Source: Oxalicibacterium faecigallinarum
Lineage (GTDB): Bacteria; Pseudomonadota; Gammaproteobacteria; Burkholderiales; Burkholderiaceae_D
DNA length: 64,000 nucleotides
Reading direction: 5' to 3'
Assembly (NCBI RefSeq): GCF_014635705.1
Contig: NZ_BMDI01000003.1
Location: 278,624-342,623, forward strand
Part shown: positions 54,715-64,000 of the stretch, piece after piece
Layout: every line of letters starts with the position of its first letter
Numbering within the stretch: position 1 is the stretch's first letter
The notes under the pieces: generated by a model
What the model was told of the DNA's origin: nothing
Database searches by the model: none
Seen by the model: the letters and a program-made list of their open reading frames with translations, nothing else
Position numbers and translations under genes: made by a program

Positions 54715-57207
54715 ATGGCAAATGCAATAAAGAAACCCGCGAAAACACCGGCAGCGGCTGCGAAAACCAAAGCGGTCGCAGCAAAGTCCAGCAAACCAGT
54801 TGAGAAGAAGGCAGTGGTCGCCAAGCCGACAGGCAAGGCTGCGACTGCTGCATCCAGTACAAAATCAGCCACGCCGGCAGGCAAGGTTGCGAGCAAGAGC
54901 GCTGCGCCCGCAGCCAAAACTGTCGCAACCAAGACTGCCGCCAGCGTTGCTGCAAAGCCAGCAGCCAAGAAAGTACCTGTGACAAACAAGAAATCTGAAG
55001 TCAAGTCCGCTAAGCCTTCCAAAGTGGAAAGCAAGGTAGAAACACGCGCCAACATGAGCCCGCCAGCTGTCAGCCAGACCACTGACGCAGCAGCACTGGC
55101 CGCCATCGATACGTCTGGCTACATTCTGCCGACGGTCAAGGTGCCTGGTCGTCGTGGTCGCAAGCCGAAAGAATTCCAGCCCGAGAGCGATGAAATCGCC
55201 GCACTGAACGCGGTCGAACGCGCTGAGATGAAGGCAGTCGACAAAGCAAAGGCCAAGGATCGCAAGGCAAAAGAAAAAGCCTTGCTCAAGGATGCCTTCT
55301 CGTCCGACACCGAGGCGAGCGAAGAAGAGCTTGAAGCACGTCGTCAGAAATTGAAGACGCTGATCAAGCTGGGCAAGGAGCGCGGCTTCCTGACCTATGC
55401 AGAGATCAACGATCACTTGCCTGAAAACATCATCGATCCGGAGGCGATCGAAGGCATCATCGGTACCTTCAATGATATGGGTATCGCTGTCTACGAACAG
55501 GCACCGGATGCCGAGACGCTGCTGCTGTCCGACAGTGTGGCATCGGCAACCAGCGATGATGAGGCGGAAGCGGCAGCCGAAGCTGCATTGTCCACGGTCG
55601 ATTCCGACTTTGGCCGTACTACCGATCCAGTCCGCATGTACATGCGTGAAATGGGTTCGGTAGAACTGCTGACGCGTGAAGGTGAAATCGATATCGCTAA
55701 ACGCATCGAGGACGGCTTGCGCGACATGATTCAGGCGATCTCCGCTTGCCCGACCACGATTGCAGAAATCATGGCAGCAGCAGAGCGCATCTCCAACGAC
55801 GAGATCAAGATCGACGAGATCGTTGATGGCCTGGTCGACCCAAATGCGGTAGAAGAAGCGCCTGTTGCGGCTGCCCCTGCAGCTTCTTCTTCGTCCGATG
55901 ACGACGAAGAAGAGGACGAGGAAGAGGAAGAGGACGAAGAAGAAGAGTCCAATTCGGGCGGTGGTGCGGCGGGTTTCTCCAATGAGCAACTGGAGCAGCT
56001 CAAGCGTGATTCGCTGGAAAAATTTGCCAACATTGCGCAACAGTTCGACAAGATGCGCAAGGCCTTCGAGAAGGAAGGTTACAACTCCAAGCCTTACGTC
56101 AAGGCGCAGGAAACCATCTCCAACGAATTGCTGACCATCCGCTTTACCGCGAAGGTAGTCGAGAAGCTGTGCGACACGCTGCGCGGTCAGGTGGACGAAG
56201 TGCGCCAGATTGAAAAGCAGATTCTGGACGTCGCCGTGAATCGCAGTGGTATGCCACGCAATCATTTCATCAAAGTCTTCCCGGGCAATGAAACCAATCT
56301 GGCCTGGGTTGATGGTGAAGTCGAGGGCAACCACGCATACAGTGTCGTGCTGAATCGTAATGTGCCGGCCATCAAGGAACTTCAGCAAAAGCTGATCGAC
56401 CTGCAAGCGCGTGTTGTCTTGCCGCTGCCTGATCTGCGCGCCATCAACAAGAAGATGGCTGCCGGTGAAATGAAGGCACGCAAGGCCAAGCGTGAAATGA
56501 CCGAGGCTAACTTGCGTCTCGTGATTTCGATCGCCAAAAAATACACCAACCGTGGTCTGCAATTCCTCGATCTGATCCAGGAAGGCAACATTGGCCTGAT
56601 GAAGGCAGTCGACAAGTTTGAATACCGTCGCGGTTTCAAATTCTCGACCTATGCAACGTGGTGGATTCGTCAGGCAATTACGCGTTCGATCGCGGATCAG
56701 GCACGCACGATTCGTATTCCGGTGCACATGATCGAGACGATCAACAAGATGAATCGCATCTCGCGTCAGATCCTGCAGGAAACCGGTGCCGAGCCGGATC
56801 CAGCAACGCTGGCGATCAAGATGGAAATGCCGGAAGATAAAATCCGCAAGATCATGAAGATCGCGAAAGAACCGATTTCGATGGAAACACCGATCGGCGA
56901 CGACGACGATTCGCATCTGGGCGATTTCATCGAAGACAACAACACGCTGGCGCCATCCGATGCAGCATTGCATGCTTCGATGCGCGGTGTGGTCAAGGAC
57001 GTGCTCGATTCCCTGACACCACGCGAAGCAAAGGTGTTGCGTATGCGTTTCGGTATCGAAATGTCGACCGACCACACGCTGGAAGAAGTGGGTAAGCAGT
57101 TCGACGTGACGCGTGAGCGTATTCGTCAGATCGAAGCCAAGGCACTGCGCAAACTGCGTCATCCTTCGCGTTCGGACAAACTGAAGAGCTTCCTCGAAGG
57201 TAACTGA
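54715..57207 (+). CDS. rpoD: RNA polymerase primary sigma factor RpoD (sigma-70) with long N-terminal extension
   Basis: 830 residues against 613 in E. coli. Residues 1-115 are a Lys/Ala/Pro-rich low-complexity tail. Region 1.1 follows (about 205-270, [19 protein letters not shown]), region 1.2 ([20 protein letters not shown]) and a non-conserved region with a run of acidic residues near 395-410. Region 2 has [40 protein letters not shown] and [20 protein letters not shown]. Region 4 ends with [20 protein letters not shown]. An opposite-strand frame of 765 codons is a codon-bias shadow. Confidence 0.97.
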   Translation: MANAIKKPAKTPAAAAKTKAVAAKSSKPVEKKAVVAKPTGKAATAASSTKSATPAGKVASKSAAPAAKTVATKTAASVAAKPAAKKVPVTNKKSEVKSAKPSKVESKVETRANMSPPAVSQTTDAAALAAIDTSGYILPTVKVPGRRGRKPKEFQPESDEIAALNAVERAEMKAVDKAKAKDRKAKEKALLKDAFSSDTEASEEELEARRQKLKTLIKLGKERGFLTYAEINDHLPENIIDPEAIEGIIGTFNDMGIAVYEQAPDAETLLLSDSVASATSDDEAEAAAEAALSTVDSDFGRTTDPVRMYMREMGSVELLTREGEIDIAKRIEDGLRDMIQAISACPTTIAEIMAAAERISNDEIKIDEIVDGLVDPNAVEEAPVAAAPAASSSSDDDEEEDEEEEEDEEEESNSGGGAAGFSNEQLEQLKRDSLEKFANIAQQFDKMRKAFEKEGYNSKPYVKAQETISNELLTIRFTAKVVEKLCDTLRGQVDEVRQIEKQILDVAVNRSGMPRNHFIKVFPGNETNLAWVDGEVEGNHAYSVVLNRNVPAIKELQQKLIDLQARVVLPLPDLRAINKKMAAGEMKARKAKREMTEANLRLVISIAKKYTNRGLQFLDLIQEGNIGLMKAVDKFEYRRGFKFSTYATWWIRQAITRSIADQARTIRIPVHMIETINKMNRISRQILQETGAEPDPATLAIKMEMPEDKIRKIMKIAKEPISMETPIGDDDDSHLGDFIEDNNTLAPSDAALHASMRGVVKDVLDSLTPREAKVLRMRFGIEMSTDHTLEEVGKQFDVTRERIRQIEAKALRKLRHPSRSDKLKSFLEGN

Positions 57208-57223
57208 GCGTAGACAGGTTTAA

Positions 57224-57302
<79 letters not shown>

Positions 57303-57308
57303 AAAATT

Positions 57309-57342
57309 AAAGGGATTACGATAATTCGTAATCCCTTTTTGT
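57309..57342 (+). terminator. terminator of rpoD-tRNA
   Basis: AAAGGGATTACG with its exact complement, loop ATAATT, then TTTTTG. It begins 6 bp after the tRNA. Confidence 0.92.
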
Positions 57343-57389
57343 TTTGCGTCGTCCAGACTGATCGTGGTGTGAGTTTTCGACAAGCTGAT

Positions 57390-57527
57390 TCATTTCTTGT
57401 CGTCGTCCGAACACTGCAGATAAACGAAAAGAATCACCAGTGATGCCAATACGGCCATGACGATGGCAACGTCCAGATTCAGAAACTTCATCCAGCTGAT
57501 ATCGGAATAGAGGTCGGGAAGTAGCAT
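57390..57527 (-). CDS. 45-residue single-helix membrane protein
   Basis: A short frame running leftward: MLLPDLYSDISWMKFLNLDV at the start, a hydrophobic helix of about 20 residues (AIVMAVLASLVILFVYL), then QCSDDDKK. AAGG lies about 10 nt before the ATG. Topology would place the acidic/basic tail on one side of the inner membrane. No family recognised. It is a candidate only, though the combination of ribosome site, clean helix and charged tail is unlikely for noise. It stands between the rpoD-tRNA terminator and the PAP2 gene. Confidence 0.5.
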   Translation of the reverse strand: MLLPDLYSDISWMKFLNLDVAIVMAVLASLVILFVYLQCSDDDKK

Positions 57528-57649
57528 GGTTGCTTGCCTTCAGGCGGCTGCTTGCAAGTATTGAGATAAGTGTAATGGTAAGCCTAAATGCGGTGTTTTA
57601 AAACCGAATCAGGCAGACGTGCCGAACAGGCAAGACATCGGAATGCCGC

Positions 57650-58378
57650 TTATTTTGCGTGAGAGGGGTTGGCTATCAGGGTTTGCGTGGCAGGCGCGCT
57701 CATGCTGCCGGCGATCTTGCTGACGGGGGTGTAGGCAAGAACGCCTAGTGCCGTTCCAGCCAGTGCATCAAGAAACACATGCTGTCGTGTGGCGATGGTC
57801 GAATACACGATCAATACAGCCCATAGCACATTGGCAACCCGTAATGCGGCAGGCACGTCGAATGAGCGTAGTTGTTTATTCAAAAATGCTGCCGTGTAGA
57901 TGGCGAAGGCTGCGTGCAATGACGGTAATGCATTGGCGCCGCCATCGGCCATTTTAAGAAATGCGAGTCCCGGGTATATGCTCCAGTCGATGCCAAAGTC
58001 GGGTACCGATGTGGGCAGGAGCCAGAAGATGCCGATACCTAGTACACAGAGAAAAACGGCGCCCAGCAGATACTCGATCAGTTCCTGTTTTTGCCAGATC
58101 AACGAGGAAGGCAGGCAGACGTAAAACCAGAGCGACGCGTAAGGAACCAGTGCCCATTGCTGAACGGGTATCCAGTGATCTACAAACAGCAAAGGAATGA
58201 CTGTCAGCTCGGCGAATGGCGCGGGATTGTGCATCACCCAGAAATAGGCAATGAAGAAAAGCGGGAAAGCCGCGGTGGTAAGGATACCCTTGATCATCAC
58301 CTTGGTGAGGAAGCGTCGGGCCATTTCCTTTTGCCATAGAGAGACGTTCACAGATGCGCTTTCACTGGTTCTGCCCAT
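57650..58378 (-). CDS. PAP2-superfamily inner-membrane phosphatase
   Basis: 242 residues with about six hydrophobic helices. The PAP2 active site is split as usual: NALPSLHAAFAIYTAAF (motif 2, His) near residue 150 and ATRQHVFLDALAGTALG (motif 3, R-x-x-x-x-x-H-x-x-x-D spacing approximate) near 200. The family removes phosphate from lipid phosphates such as undecaprenyl pyrophosphate or phosphatidate, or forms inositol-phospholipid-like products (aureobasidin-resistance type). Start at the ATG at 58378; the TTG before it is rejected. Substrate unknown. Confidence 0.87.
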   Translation of the reverse strand: MGRTSESASVNVSLWQKEMARRFLTKVMIKGILTTAAFPLFFIAYFWVMHNPAPFAELTVIPLLFVDHWIPVQQWALVPYASLWFYVCLPSSLIWQKQELIEYLLGAVFLCVLGIGIFWLLPTSVPDFGIDWSIYPGLAFLKMADGGANALPSLHAAFAIYTAAFLNKQLRSFDVPAALRVANVLWAVLIVYSTIATRQHVFLDALAGTALGVLAYTPVSKIAGSMSAPATQTLIANPSHAK

Positions 58379-58617
58379 CAAACAGGGGCGTGGATAAGTT
58401 TAGCTTCCTGCGGGTCGACAGCTGCCTGACCATTCTATCGTTTTGTCGACAGACTGTAGAAAGTGATGATGCATAGACTAATGTGACCGGTACAAAGTTC
58501 TTGCCATCCAACTCTACATGAAAAAGCGGCGAATGCGTCACATGACGTGGATAGGCGCTTCGCCTTTACTTGCCGATCAACCTGAATGGAATGATCGTGC
58601 ATTATGGCAGCAGCATG

Positions 58618-59496
58618 TTATTTGGTGACGTTAGGCAAATCGAAATTCTTTTCGACGAGAGAGGGCCAGATCGATTCCCAACAGCAGTGATGATCAAAGC
58701 CAGGGACGACAGTGAGCTGAGGTCGCGGCGCTGAAAACCGGTTGAGGTAAACGCGCGCGATCGCGCTGCTGATGATTTCGTCTTTTTCACCTACGTAGTG
58801 ATGTTGCGGAATAGGCTGTAGTCGTGCCGTGACATTGATTGCATTCAGCGAACCATGCAGTGGTGTGATGCGATGCATGCTGGTCCACGTCGCGTGATCC
58901 AGATTGCCTGCCACAGTGATGAGTGCAATGACGTCATTGCGCTGTGCCGCAACCAGGGCGGCAATCGCGCCACCACCCGAGTATCCGACCAGCCTGATCT
59001 GTGCCGCCCGGCTTTTTTGCTTGAGCTGATCAATGGCGATACTGGTGGCGTCAACGACTTCAGGTGCAAAGCGGTGACTGGTCCAGTAGCGTGGTTCGCA
59101 GTGACGCTGCTCATTGGCTTGCACAAACTGGCATGGACGGGCGAGGTAGACAGCCTGCCCAGATTGATCCCGCAAGGCAAGCTTCAGTGCCAGCGGATCA
59201 CGCGGCGTTGGATCCAAGGAGGGCGTGGACACATTGATCCAGGCCAGTCCATCCCCTTCGATGTACACGGTCAGCGTGTTTACTTGGGCACTGCTGCGCG
59301 GCGTATAAGCGGCAAGCGTGAAAGTGGGCGTTGTGAGCGAAGTGCGTGTCCAGCCGTGTTGCGAGGCCAGATGGTCTGCTTGCGCCTGTCGCGTTGCCGG
59401 ATCAAGACTGCTGCAGGCGCCGAGCAGGAGCAGCGCACTCAATAGCAGTCCGGGCAGCAGGCACGCACGAGTCAGGTAAGGAGGGGCACTTTGCAT
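58618..59496 (-). CDS. alpha/beta-hydrolase-like lipoprotein
   Basis: 292 residues. Signal peptide with lipobox LLLGAC near residue 28, so a lipoprotein; Ser after Cys suggests the outer membrane. VYIEGDGLAWIN opens the hydrolase-like part, RLVGYSGGGAIAALVAAQRN contains the G-x-S-x-G nucleophile elbow, and VPGFDHHCCW supplies a likely catalytic His. Family-typical length. No neighbour explains its role. The 236 bp between it and the PAP2 gene hold no gene I can support. Confidence 0.85.
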   Translation of the reverse strand: MQSAPPYLTRACLLPGLLLSALLLLGACSSLDPATRQAQADHLASQHGWTRTSLTTPTFTLAAYTPRSSAQVNTLTVYIEGDGLAWINVSTPSLDPTPRDPLALKLALRDQSGQAVYLARPCQFVQANEQRHCEPRYWTSHRFAPEVVDATSIAIDQLKQKSRAAQIRLVGYSGGGAIAALVAAQRNDVIALITVAGNLDHATWTSMHRITPLHGSLNAINVTARLQPIPQHHYVGEKDEIISSAIARVYLNRFSAPRPQLTVVPGFDHHCCWESIWPSLVEKNFDLPNVTK

Positions 59497-59588
59497 CGAT
59501 CAGCAACGAAATCAGGATGATGTCGCAGATTCTCGCTGAAAAAACGCATCTGCTCTACCGCGATGTCATCAGACTGTTGTACGCACGA

Positions 59589-62282
59589 TCAGACAGGCAG
59601 TGCATCGTTCTCCGCATGCATGAAAATGCGCCGCTGCTGCAGTAGCTTGCGTGCTTCCGGGGCAGTTACCGGCTTGGCAATCAGATAGCCTTGTGCTTCG
59701 TCGCAGTCCAGATGCTGCAGTGTTTCCAGTTGCGCGATGGTTTCCACGCCCTCTGCGATGATGGACATGTCCAGCTCTTTCGCCATCAGGACGATGGTTT
59801 TGACCAACACGTCGGCCTGACTACTGGTGCCAAGACGTGACACGAAGGCACGATCGATCTTGATGACCTGCATCTCGATTTCCTGCAAGCGTGACAGGGA
59901 CGAGTAGCCGGTGCCAAAGTCATCGAGATGCAGCTTGATACCCATCTGGCGAATGGCGGTGATCTGATCGATCACGGCGGGTACCTCACTCATCATGACG
60001 GATTCGGTCAGTTCGATCTCGATCAGGTCCGCGGAAACCTTATGGCGTTTCATCAAATCCTTGATCTGCTGATCTACCCCACCTGCATCCAGTTGACGCG
60101 GCGAGATATTGAGAGAAATCGGAACGGGTGTCTCGCCCATGTTTTGCCAGGCGGCGATCTGCCTGAATACGCAATCCATCACGAGTGAACCCAATGGCAC
60201 AATGCTACCGGTTGATTCTGCCAATTCAATAAATTGTGCTGGCGGGACGATGCCTCTGGTGGGATGCTGCCAGCGGACCAGCGCTTCAAAGCCGCGAATG
60301 TCTCCAGTGCGCGTATCCACGCGTGGCTGATAGACCATGAAGAATTGCTTCTTGGCGATTGCGTAGCGCAGCTCCTCTTCGGCGTCGAGTTTGCTGCGGA
60401 TACTTTGATACAACTCGTCGTTATAGAAACGGAAAATACCTTTGTGGTCGCTCTTGCTGGCGTACATCGCGATGTCGGCTTTCTGGATCAGGGTGTCGGC
60501 ATCAAGGCCATCTTCGGGAAAGAGGCTGATGCCGATAGAGCTGCCGACATTCATGCTGTGGCCCAGTATGCGGAAGGGTTCCGTAAAAGCTTCGGTAATG
60601 CGTGAGGCAACTCGCTCCGCTTCTGCGGTGCTTTCTATCGTGCTGAGCAATACGGTAAATTCATCACCGCCCAGACGTACGACCTCATCGCCTGCGCGGA
60701 TGACAGACTTCAGCCGCTCCGCGGCCATCTTGAGTAGTTTGTCACCGACGGCATGACCAAAGCGATCATTGGCTTGTTTAAAGTCATCCAGGTCGATGAA
60801 CAGCACCGCCATGGCTTTGTTACGATGACCGGCAACACGCAGCAAAGTCGGCAGGGAATTGACCAGCCAGTAGCGATTTGGCAAACCTGTAAGAGCGTCC
60901 GTATTGGCGGATTTGATCAGTAAACGCTCACTTTCTTTGGTTTCACTGATGTCGCGCAAGGTGACCGCCAGACCTTTGCCGGAACGGATCAGGCGCCGAT
61001 GCACCCACTGCGGTGCGCCGGGCAAGGCGGCGCTGACTTCAAATTCATCTTCAAAGAATCCGGTTTCCATGGCGTGGCGGAAAGCCGATAAAGCGGTTTC
61101 GAGATCCTGCAGTAGTGAAAATTCGGACAGACGTTTGCCGATCAAACTGCTTTTTGAATAGCGGGCCATGGAGGCACCGCGCGTATTGCAGTCTTCGATC
61201 ACGAAATCTTGGACTGTGCCATTTTCCCGATATAGTGCGCGCATGGTGAAGAAGCCTTCGCGCGCTTCATCGACCGCGAGTTGATAGGTCTGTCTGATCT
61301 CATCGGCTTGTTGTTTCCGCGCTGCCATCCGGATGGACAGGCAAGTACCAATGGCGGCGATCAGAAGGAAAAGCACGGTGCATAACTCGGCAAACTGACG
61401 ATAGCTGTTGATGACTTCTTTTTGTTTGGCCAGCACGTCCGATTCGGACAGGCCAGCATAGGAAATCAACGGATAGCCCATGAGTTTGTGCCAGGCGAGG
61501 ATGCGCGCATCTTGATCCTTGTACTTGTCTGCATCCATCAGCATCACGCCATGATCGGTTGCAAACACAGGCGGGTTGATATGAACCTGACTGCCTCGAA
61601 TGTTGTTTCCCTTTTCGCTGACCAGCAGTGCGCCATCCTCGTGGCGAATCGAAATAAAGTCATGCGGGTTCAACGCCCCTTCATCATTGAAAGAGGCGAG
61701 AAAAGTCGGATCAACGCCTACCGTGATGACACCATCGAACGCGCCATTTGCTGTCTCCAGTCTTCGGGTAAACCGAACGATCGTCTTGCCGGAGCGCCGT
61801 CCCACTTCCAGTTTTGGCGCGACGCGCAAGGTCATCGTCTGATGGGCTTTATGGAATTGGAAGTACTCGCGATCCGATACATCAATGGGCGCTCCTCCCA
61901 GAGAACTGGTTACCCCCATGCCGTTGCGATCTACAATCGTGATGTAAAGCTGCGGTGGCAACAGACCACGTCGTAACGCTTCGCGCAAATCAAGATCCAT
62001 GCCCTGTTTTTCCCACAAGTATTTGACGTTGAGGGTAACGGCATCGATTTGCTGCACACTACGCGTAAGCTGTTCCGAATAGGCACGTGAGATCGACTGT
62101 GCGCGTGCCATCGCATCCTGCTCCGCATTGTTGCGGATGTCGGATATTTCATCCAATGCAACGATCCAGACTGTCGCCACCAGGATTAGAAAAATGATCG
62201 GCCACAGAAACAGGGAAAACACTGCTCCCTGCACAAAACCATGCCTGGATTTGCCTTTTGCCGGAGAGCGTTGCGGAGTCAC
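59589..62282 (-). CDS. membrane-bound GGDEF-EAL cyclic-di-GMP protein with PAS domain
   Basis: 897 residues. TM1 (about 25-47), a periplasmic region of about 240 residues (Cache-like: LYITIVDRNGMGVTSSLGGA and KTIVRFTRRLETANGAFDGV), TM2 near 295-315, a PAS-like segment (about 330-445), GGDEF domain (DALTGLPNRYWL, RLGGDEFTVLLST; intact) and EAL domain (GFEALVRWQHPTRG, ISLNISPRQL, LDDFGTGYSSLSRL; intact). Both synthesis and hydrolysis of c-di-GMP are possible. The start codon is GTG with a weak ribosome site. Confidence 0.94.
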   Translation of the reverse strand: MTPQRSPAKGKSRHGFVQGAVFSLFLWPIIFLILVATVWIVALDEISDIRNNAEQDAMARAQSISRAYSEQLTRSVQQIDAVTLNVKYLWEKQGMDLDLREALRRGLLPPQLYITIVDRNGMGVTSSLGGAPIDVSDREYFQFHKAHQTMTLRVAPKLEVGRRSGKTIVRFTRRLETANGAFDGVITVGVDPTFLASFNDEGALNPHDFISIRHEDGALLVSEKGNNIRGSQVHINPPVFATDHGVMLMDADKYKDQDARILAWHKLMGYPLISYAGLSESDVLAKQKEVINSYRQFAELCTVLFLLIAAIGTCLSIRMAARKQQADEIRQTYQLAVDEAREGFFTMRALYRENGTVQDFVIEDCNTRGASMARYSKSSLIGKRLSEFSLLQDLETALSAFRHAMETGFFEDEFEVSAALPGAPQWVHRRLIRSGKGLAVTLRDISETKESERLLIKSANTDALTGLPNRYWLVNSLPTLLRVAGHRNKAMAVLFIDLDDFKQANDRFGHAVGDKLLKMAAERLKSVIRAGDEVVRLGGDEFTVLLSTIESTAEAERVASRITEAFTEPFRILGHSMNVGSSIGISLFPEDGLDADTLIQKADIAMYASKSDHKGIFRFYNDELYQSIRSKLDAEEELRYAIAKKQFFMVYQPRVDTRTGDIRGFEALVRWQHPTRGIVPPAQFIELAESTGSIVPLGSLVMDCVFRQIAAWQNMGETPVPISLNISPRQLDAGGVDQQIKDLMKRHKVSADLIEIELTESVMMSEVPAVIDQITAIRQMGIKLHLDDFGTGYSSLSRLQEIEMQVIKIDRAFVSRLGTSSQADVLVKTIVLMAKELDMSIIAEGVETIAQLETLQHLDCDEAQGYLIAKPVTAPEARKLLQQRRIFMHAENDALPV

Positions 62283-62546
62283 GTTAGGGCACTTTCTTCA
62301 AGATTTATCGTCAGTGATCGGTGTATGCCGTTTTGTGGCGTGACACGAGCACATTGGTGGCGCAACCGTTAGTTGTGCCATCTGGATCATTGTAGGAAGT
62401 GCAAGCGCCTTCTAAAAGGCTGGATTGCCGAGAGGTAATGAAGGGAAGGCCTGATTATCTTGTAGGGAATTACCTTCAATCAGGTATGGGATGTGGCCAA
62501 GAACAGACAACAGCGCGACAAGCGAGGGCAATCGAAGAGGGATGAA

Positions 62547-62672
62547 TCAGAGGAAGACAAACGCACCAATCAAGACGACAACGCTACCCAAGCCGAGGGC
62601 GATCGCCATACCCATTAGTAGTTTGGAAACACGTTCCTGATCGGCGAAAAATTCACGAATTGCTTTGATCAT
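62547..62672 (-). CDS. 41-residue membrane protein upstream-oriented beside the OxlT-like carrier
   Basis: MIKAIREFFADQERVSKLLM is an amphipathic, charged start. GMAIALGLGSVVVLIGAFVFL is one membrane helix ending at the C-terminus. AAAGG lies 6 nt before the ATG at 62672, an excellent ribosome site. It is on the same strand as, and about 150 bp downstream of, the OxlT-like MFS gene. Small subunits of MFS carriers of this kind have been annotated next to such genes, so it may be an accessory subunit; this is an inference from memory of similar pairs. Confidence 0.7.
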   Translation of the reverse strand: MIKAIREFFADQERVSKLLMGMAIALGLGSVVVLIGAFVFL

Positions 62673-62761
62673 GCATACCTTTCTGTGTTCAGTCGATGAG
62701 GGTGAGATGTACAACCAGACGCAACACAGAATGATTTTACCTGCTATTCGATCGCACAAAT

Positions 62762-62789
62762 AAAAAAGCGGGCTTCCGAGGAAGCCCGC
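62762..62789 (-). terminator. terminator of the OxlT-like gene
   Basis: GCGGGCTTC, loop CGAG, GAAGCCCGC (62768-62789); the A-run at 62762-62767 is a T-run on the minus strand. It separates the carrier from the 41-residue gene, which therefore needs read-through or its own promoter. Confidence 0.88.
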
Positions 62790-62821
62790 CGAATGCGACG
62801 AACAACTTACATCAATGTGTC

Positions 62822-64000
62822 TTAGGCGTTTGCGCCCGCTGGTGCAGTACCTGCAGCAGCTTGTTCTTTCTTCAGCAGGTCTGCCGAGTAGGCAACGTGC
62901 TTGGCCAGCGTTGGACGCAGGGCAACAACTGCCAGAACGGCTGCGGTCAAGTCCATGCATGCAACGGTGTACAGAACGGTCGACCAGGTGCCGGTTGCTT
63001 CCATCATCAGGTTACCAACTGGGACGAACAGCGCGCCGATACCTTTGGCGCAGTACAGCACGCCGTAGATCTTGCCGATGTGCTTGGTACCGAAGGCATC
63101 GCCTGCCAGTGCCGAGAACAGCGAGTAGACTTCACCCCATGCCAGGAACACAACGCCCGACAGGATCAGGAATGCCCAAGGATTGTGACCCCAGTAGCCG
63201 AGAGCGATAATGCCGAAGCCTTCCAGCGTGAACGCGATGACCATGGTTTTTTCACGACCGATGTTGTCCGATACCCAGCCAAACAGTGGGCGGGAGATAC
63301 CGTTCATGATACGGTCAAGCATCAGTGCCAATGGCAGCGCAGCCATCGTGAAGAAGTACAGATCAACTTCAAACTCTTTGACGCCCAGATCTTGTGCGAT
63401 CACGCCCAGCTGAGCCACCGCCATCATACCGCCGGTCACAACCATGATGAACATGGTGAACATGAGCCAGAACAGCTTGGTCGACAGGGCTTCTTTCAGG
63501 GTGTAATCACGACGCGATTGTTCCAGCTTGGCCGACGATTTGACTTCGTTTGCTTTAGGCGAACGCAGGAACCATGCAGCGATAAATGCCAGACCACCTT
63601 GCAGCAGACCGAAGAAGAAGAACGTTTCCTGGAAGCCGTCGGATTTGATCATCGCAGCGATCGGGAGAATCGTTGCAGCCGAACCCATACCGTAACCACC
63701 AGCGGTCAAGCCAACAGCCAGACCACGACGATCAGGGAACCATTTCAACGCGTTGTTGATACAGGTTGCGTAGATCGAACCAACGCCGATACCACCAACT
63801 GCTGCGCCAACGTAGAAGCCCATCAGGGTCGTTGCTTGCGAGTTCAGAACCCATGCGAAGCCGATGCCGATTGCACCGAAGGCAACCATGACGCGTGGAC
63901 CGAATTTATCGATGAAGAAGCCTTCGATCGGTGCCAGCCAGGTTTGAACCAGGACGAAGATGGTAAATGCGATCTGGATCTCTGCGCGAGCCCAGCCGAA
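62822..64000 (-). CDS. MFS transporter, oxalate/formate antiporter (OxlT) type (5' end outside window)
   Basis: The frame runs open to the right edge, so the N-terminus is missing; about 392 residues are present. WLAPIEGFFIDKFGPRVMVA is the MFS loop 2-3 motif, GGIGVGSIYATCINNALKWF, then PDRRGLAVGLTAGGYGMGSA is typical of OxlT relatives, and NGISRPLFGWVSDNIGREKT is the second loop signature. It exchanges oxalate for formate in Oxalobacter; here the substrate may be oxalate or another carboxylate. Codon use is strongly biased toward a few codons, suggesting high expression. Confidence 0.9.
   Translation of the reverse strand, partial: FGWARAEIQIAFTIFVLVQTWLAPIEGFFIDKFGPRVMVAFGAIGIGFAWVLNSQATTLMGFYVGAAVGGIGVGSIYATCINNALKWFPDRRGLAVGLTAGGYGMGSAATILPIAAMIKSDGFQETFFFFGLLQGGLAFIAAWFLRSPKANEVKSSAKLEQSRRDYTLKEALSTKLFWLMFTMFIMVVTGGMMAVAQLGVIAQDLGVKEFEVDLYFFTMAALPLALMLDRIMNGISRPLFGWVSDNIGREKTMVIAFTLEGFGIIALGYWGHNPWAFLILSGVVFLAWGEVYSLFSALAGDAFGTKHIGKIYGVLYCAKGIGALFVPVGNLMMEATGTWSTVLYTVACMDLTAAVLAVVALRPTLAKHVAYSADLLKKEQAAAGTAPAGANA

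Noticed and set aside
54865..57162. 765-codon frame on the minus strand opposite rpoD
   Set aside because: It lies wholly within rpoD, begins inside its coding region and has a His/Arg/Phe-rich product typical of an antisense shadow of biased codons.
62673..62960. Longer version of the 41-residue gene
   Set aside because: The upstream part overlaps the end of the MFS gene and its terminator and has no ribosome site; the ATG at 62672 has one.

Overview
The window reads as ordinary chromosome of a betaproteobacterium of the family Oxalobacteraceae, most likely Herminiimonas or a close relative. This is an inference from gene content: the rpsU-yqeY-dnaG-rpoD macromolecular synthesis cluster, a MutL of the endonuclease type, tripartite tricarboxylate transporter (TTT) genes, an OxlT-like oxalate/formate carrier and an ars cluster with ACR3 and ArsH. 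Moderate GC and dense gene packing agree. No rRNA, CRISPR array, transposase, integrase or complete prophage was seen.

Layout. 1-9.2 kb is housekeeping: miaB (cut by the left edge), a small exported protein, dps, tRNA-Met, miaA, mutL, dedA, amiC, tsaE and an AEC-family permease. 9.3-16.9 kb is organic-acid sensing and uptake: a FixJ-type response regulator and PAS sensor kinase, a lone TRAP-type binding protein, then tctC-tctB-tctA. 16.9-21.2 kb holds an unassigned structured transcript, ogt, xerD and katG. 21.2-29.2 kb is an accessory segment: a FecR-like scar, a small XRE regulator with a 14-bp palindrome, a three-gene cassette of unknown function, a large AlbA_2/ATPase/TPR protein, and arsR-arsC-ACR3-arsH. 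29.2-33.1 kb is a 1241-residue autotransporter with a divergent GAF-LytTR regulator. 33.3-38.3 kb carries small enzymes, plsY and tsaD.

38.3-50 kb is a nitrate assimilation locus: nasT, nrtABC, nirBD, nasA, ybiB and cobA. Its genes fit one pathway: NrtABC imports nitrate, NasA reduces it to nitrite, NirBD reduces nitrite to ammonium, and CobA makes the siroheme precursor that NirB needs. Two matching sigma-54 -24/-12 promoters precede nrtA and nirB, each with a copy of the same 16-bp upstream element. The nrtA leader carries two hexaloop hairpins with A at loop position 1 and G at position 4, followed by a terminator. This is the known target architecture for ANTAR antiterminators, and nasT encodes an ANTAR protein just upstream.

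50-57.3 kb holds a flavoprotein, a VOC protein, rpsU-yqeY-dnaG-rpoD and a tRNA with a CAU anticodon (probably Ile2). 57.3-64 kb holds two very small membrane proteins, a PAP2 phosphatase, a lipoprotein hydrolase, a GGDEF-EAL protein and an OxlT-like MFS carrier cut by the right edge.

Nothing here is proven to be a new system. The best candidates for new biology are the structured transcript before ogt, the XRE/palindrome/early-terminator cassette with its AlbA_2 neighbour, the ATGCAA repeat cluster in front of the autotransporter, and the 41-residue membrane protein beside the OxlT-like carrier.
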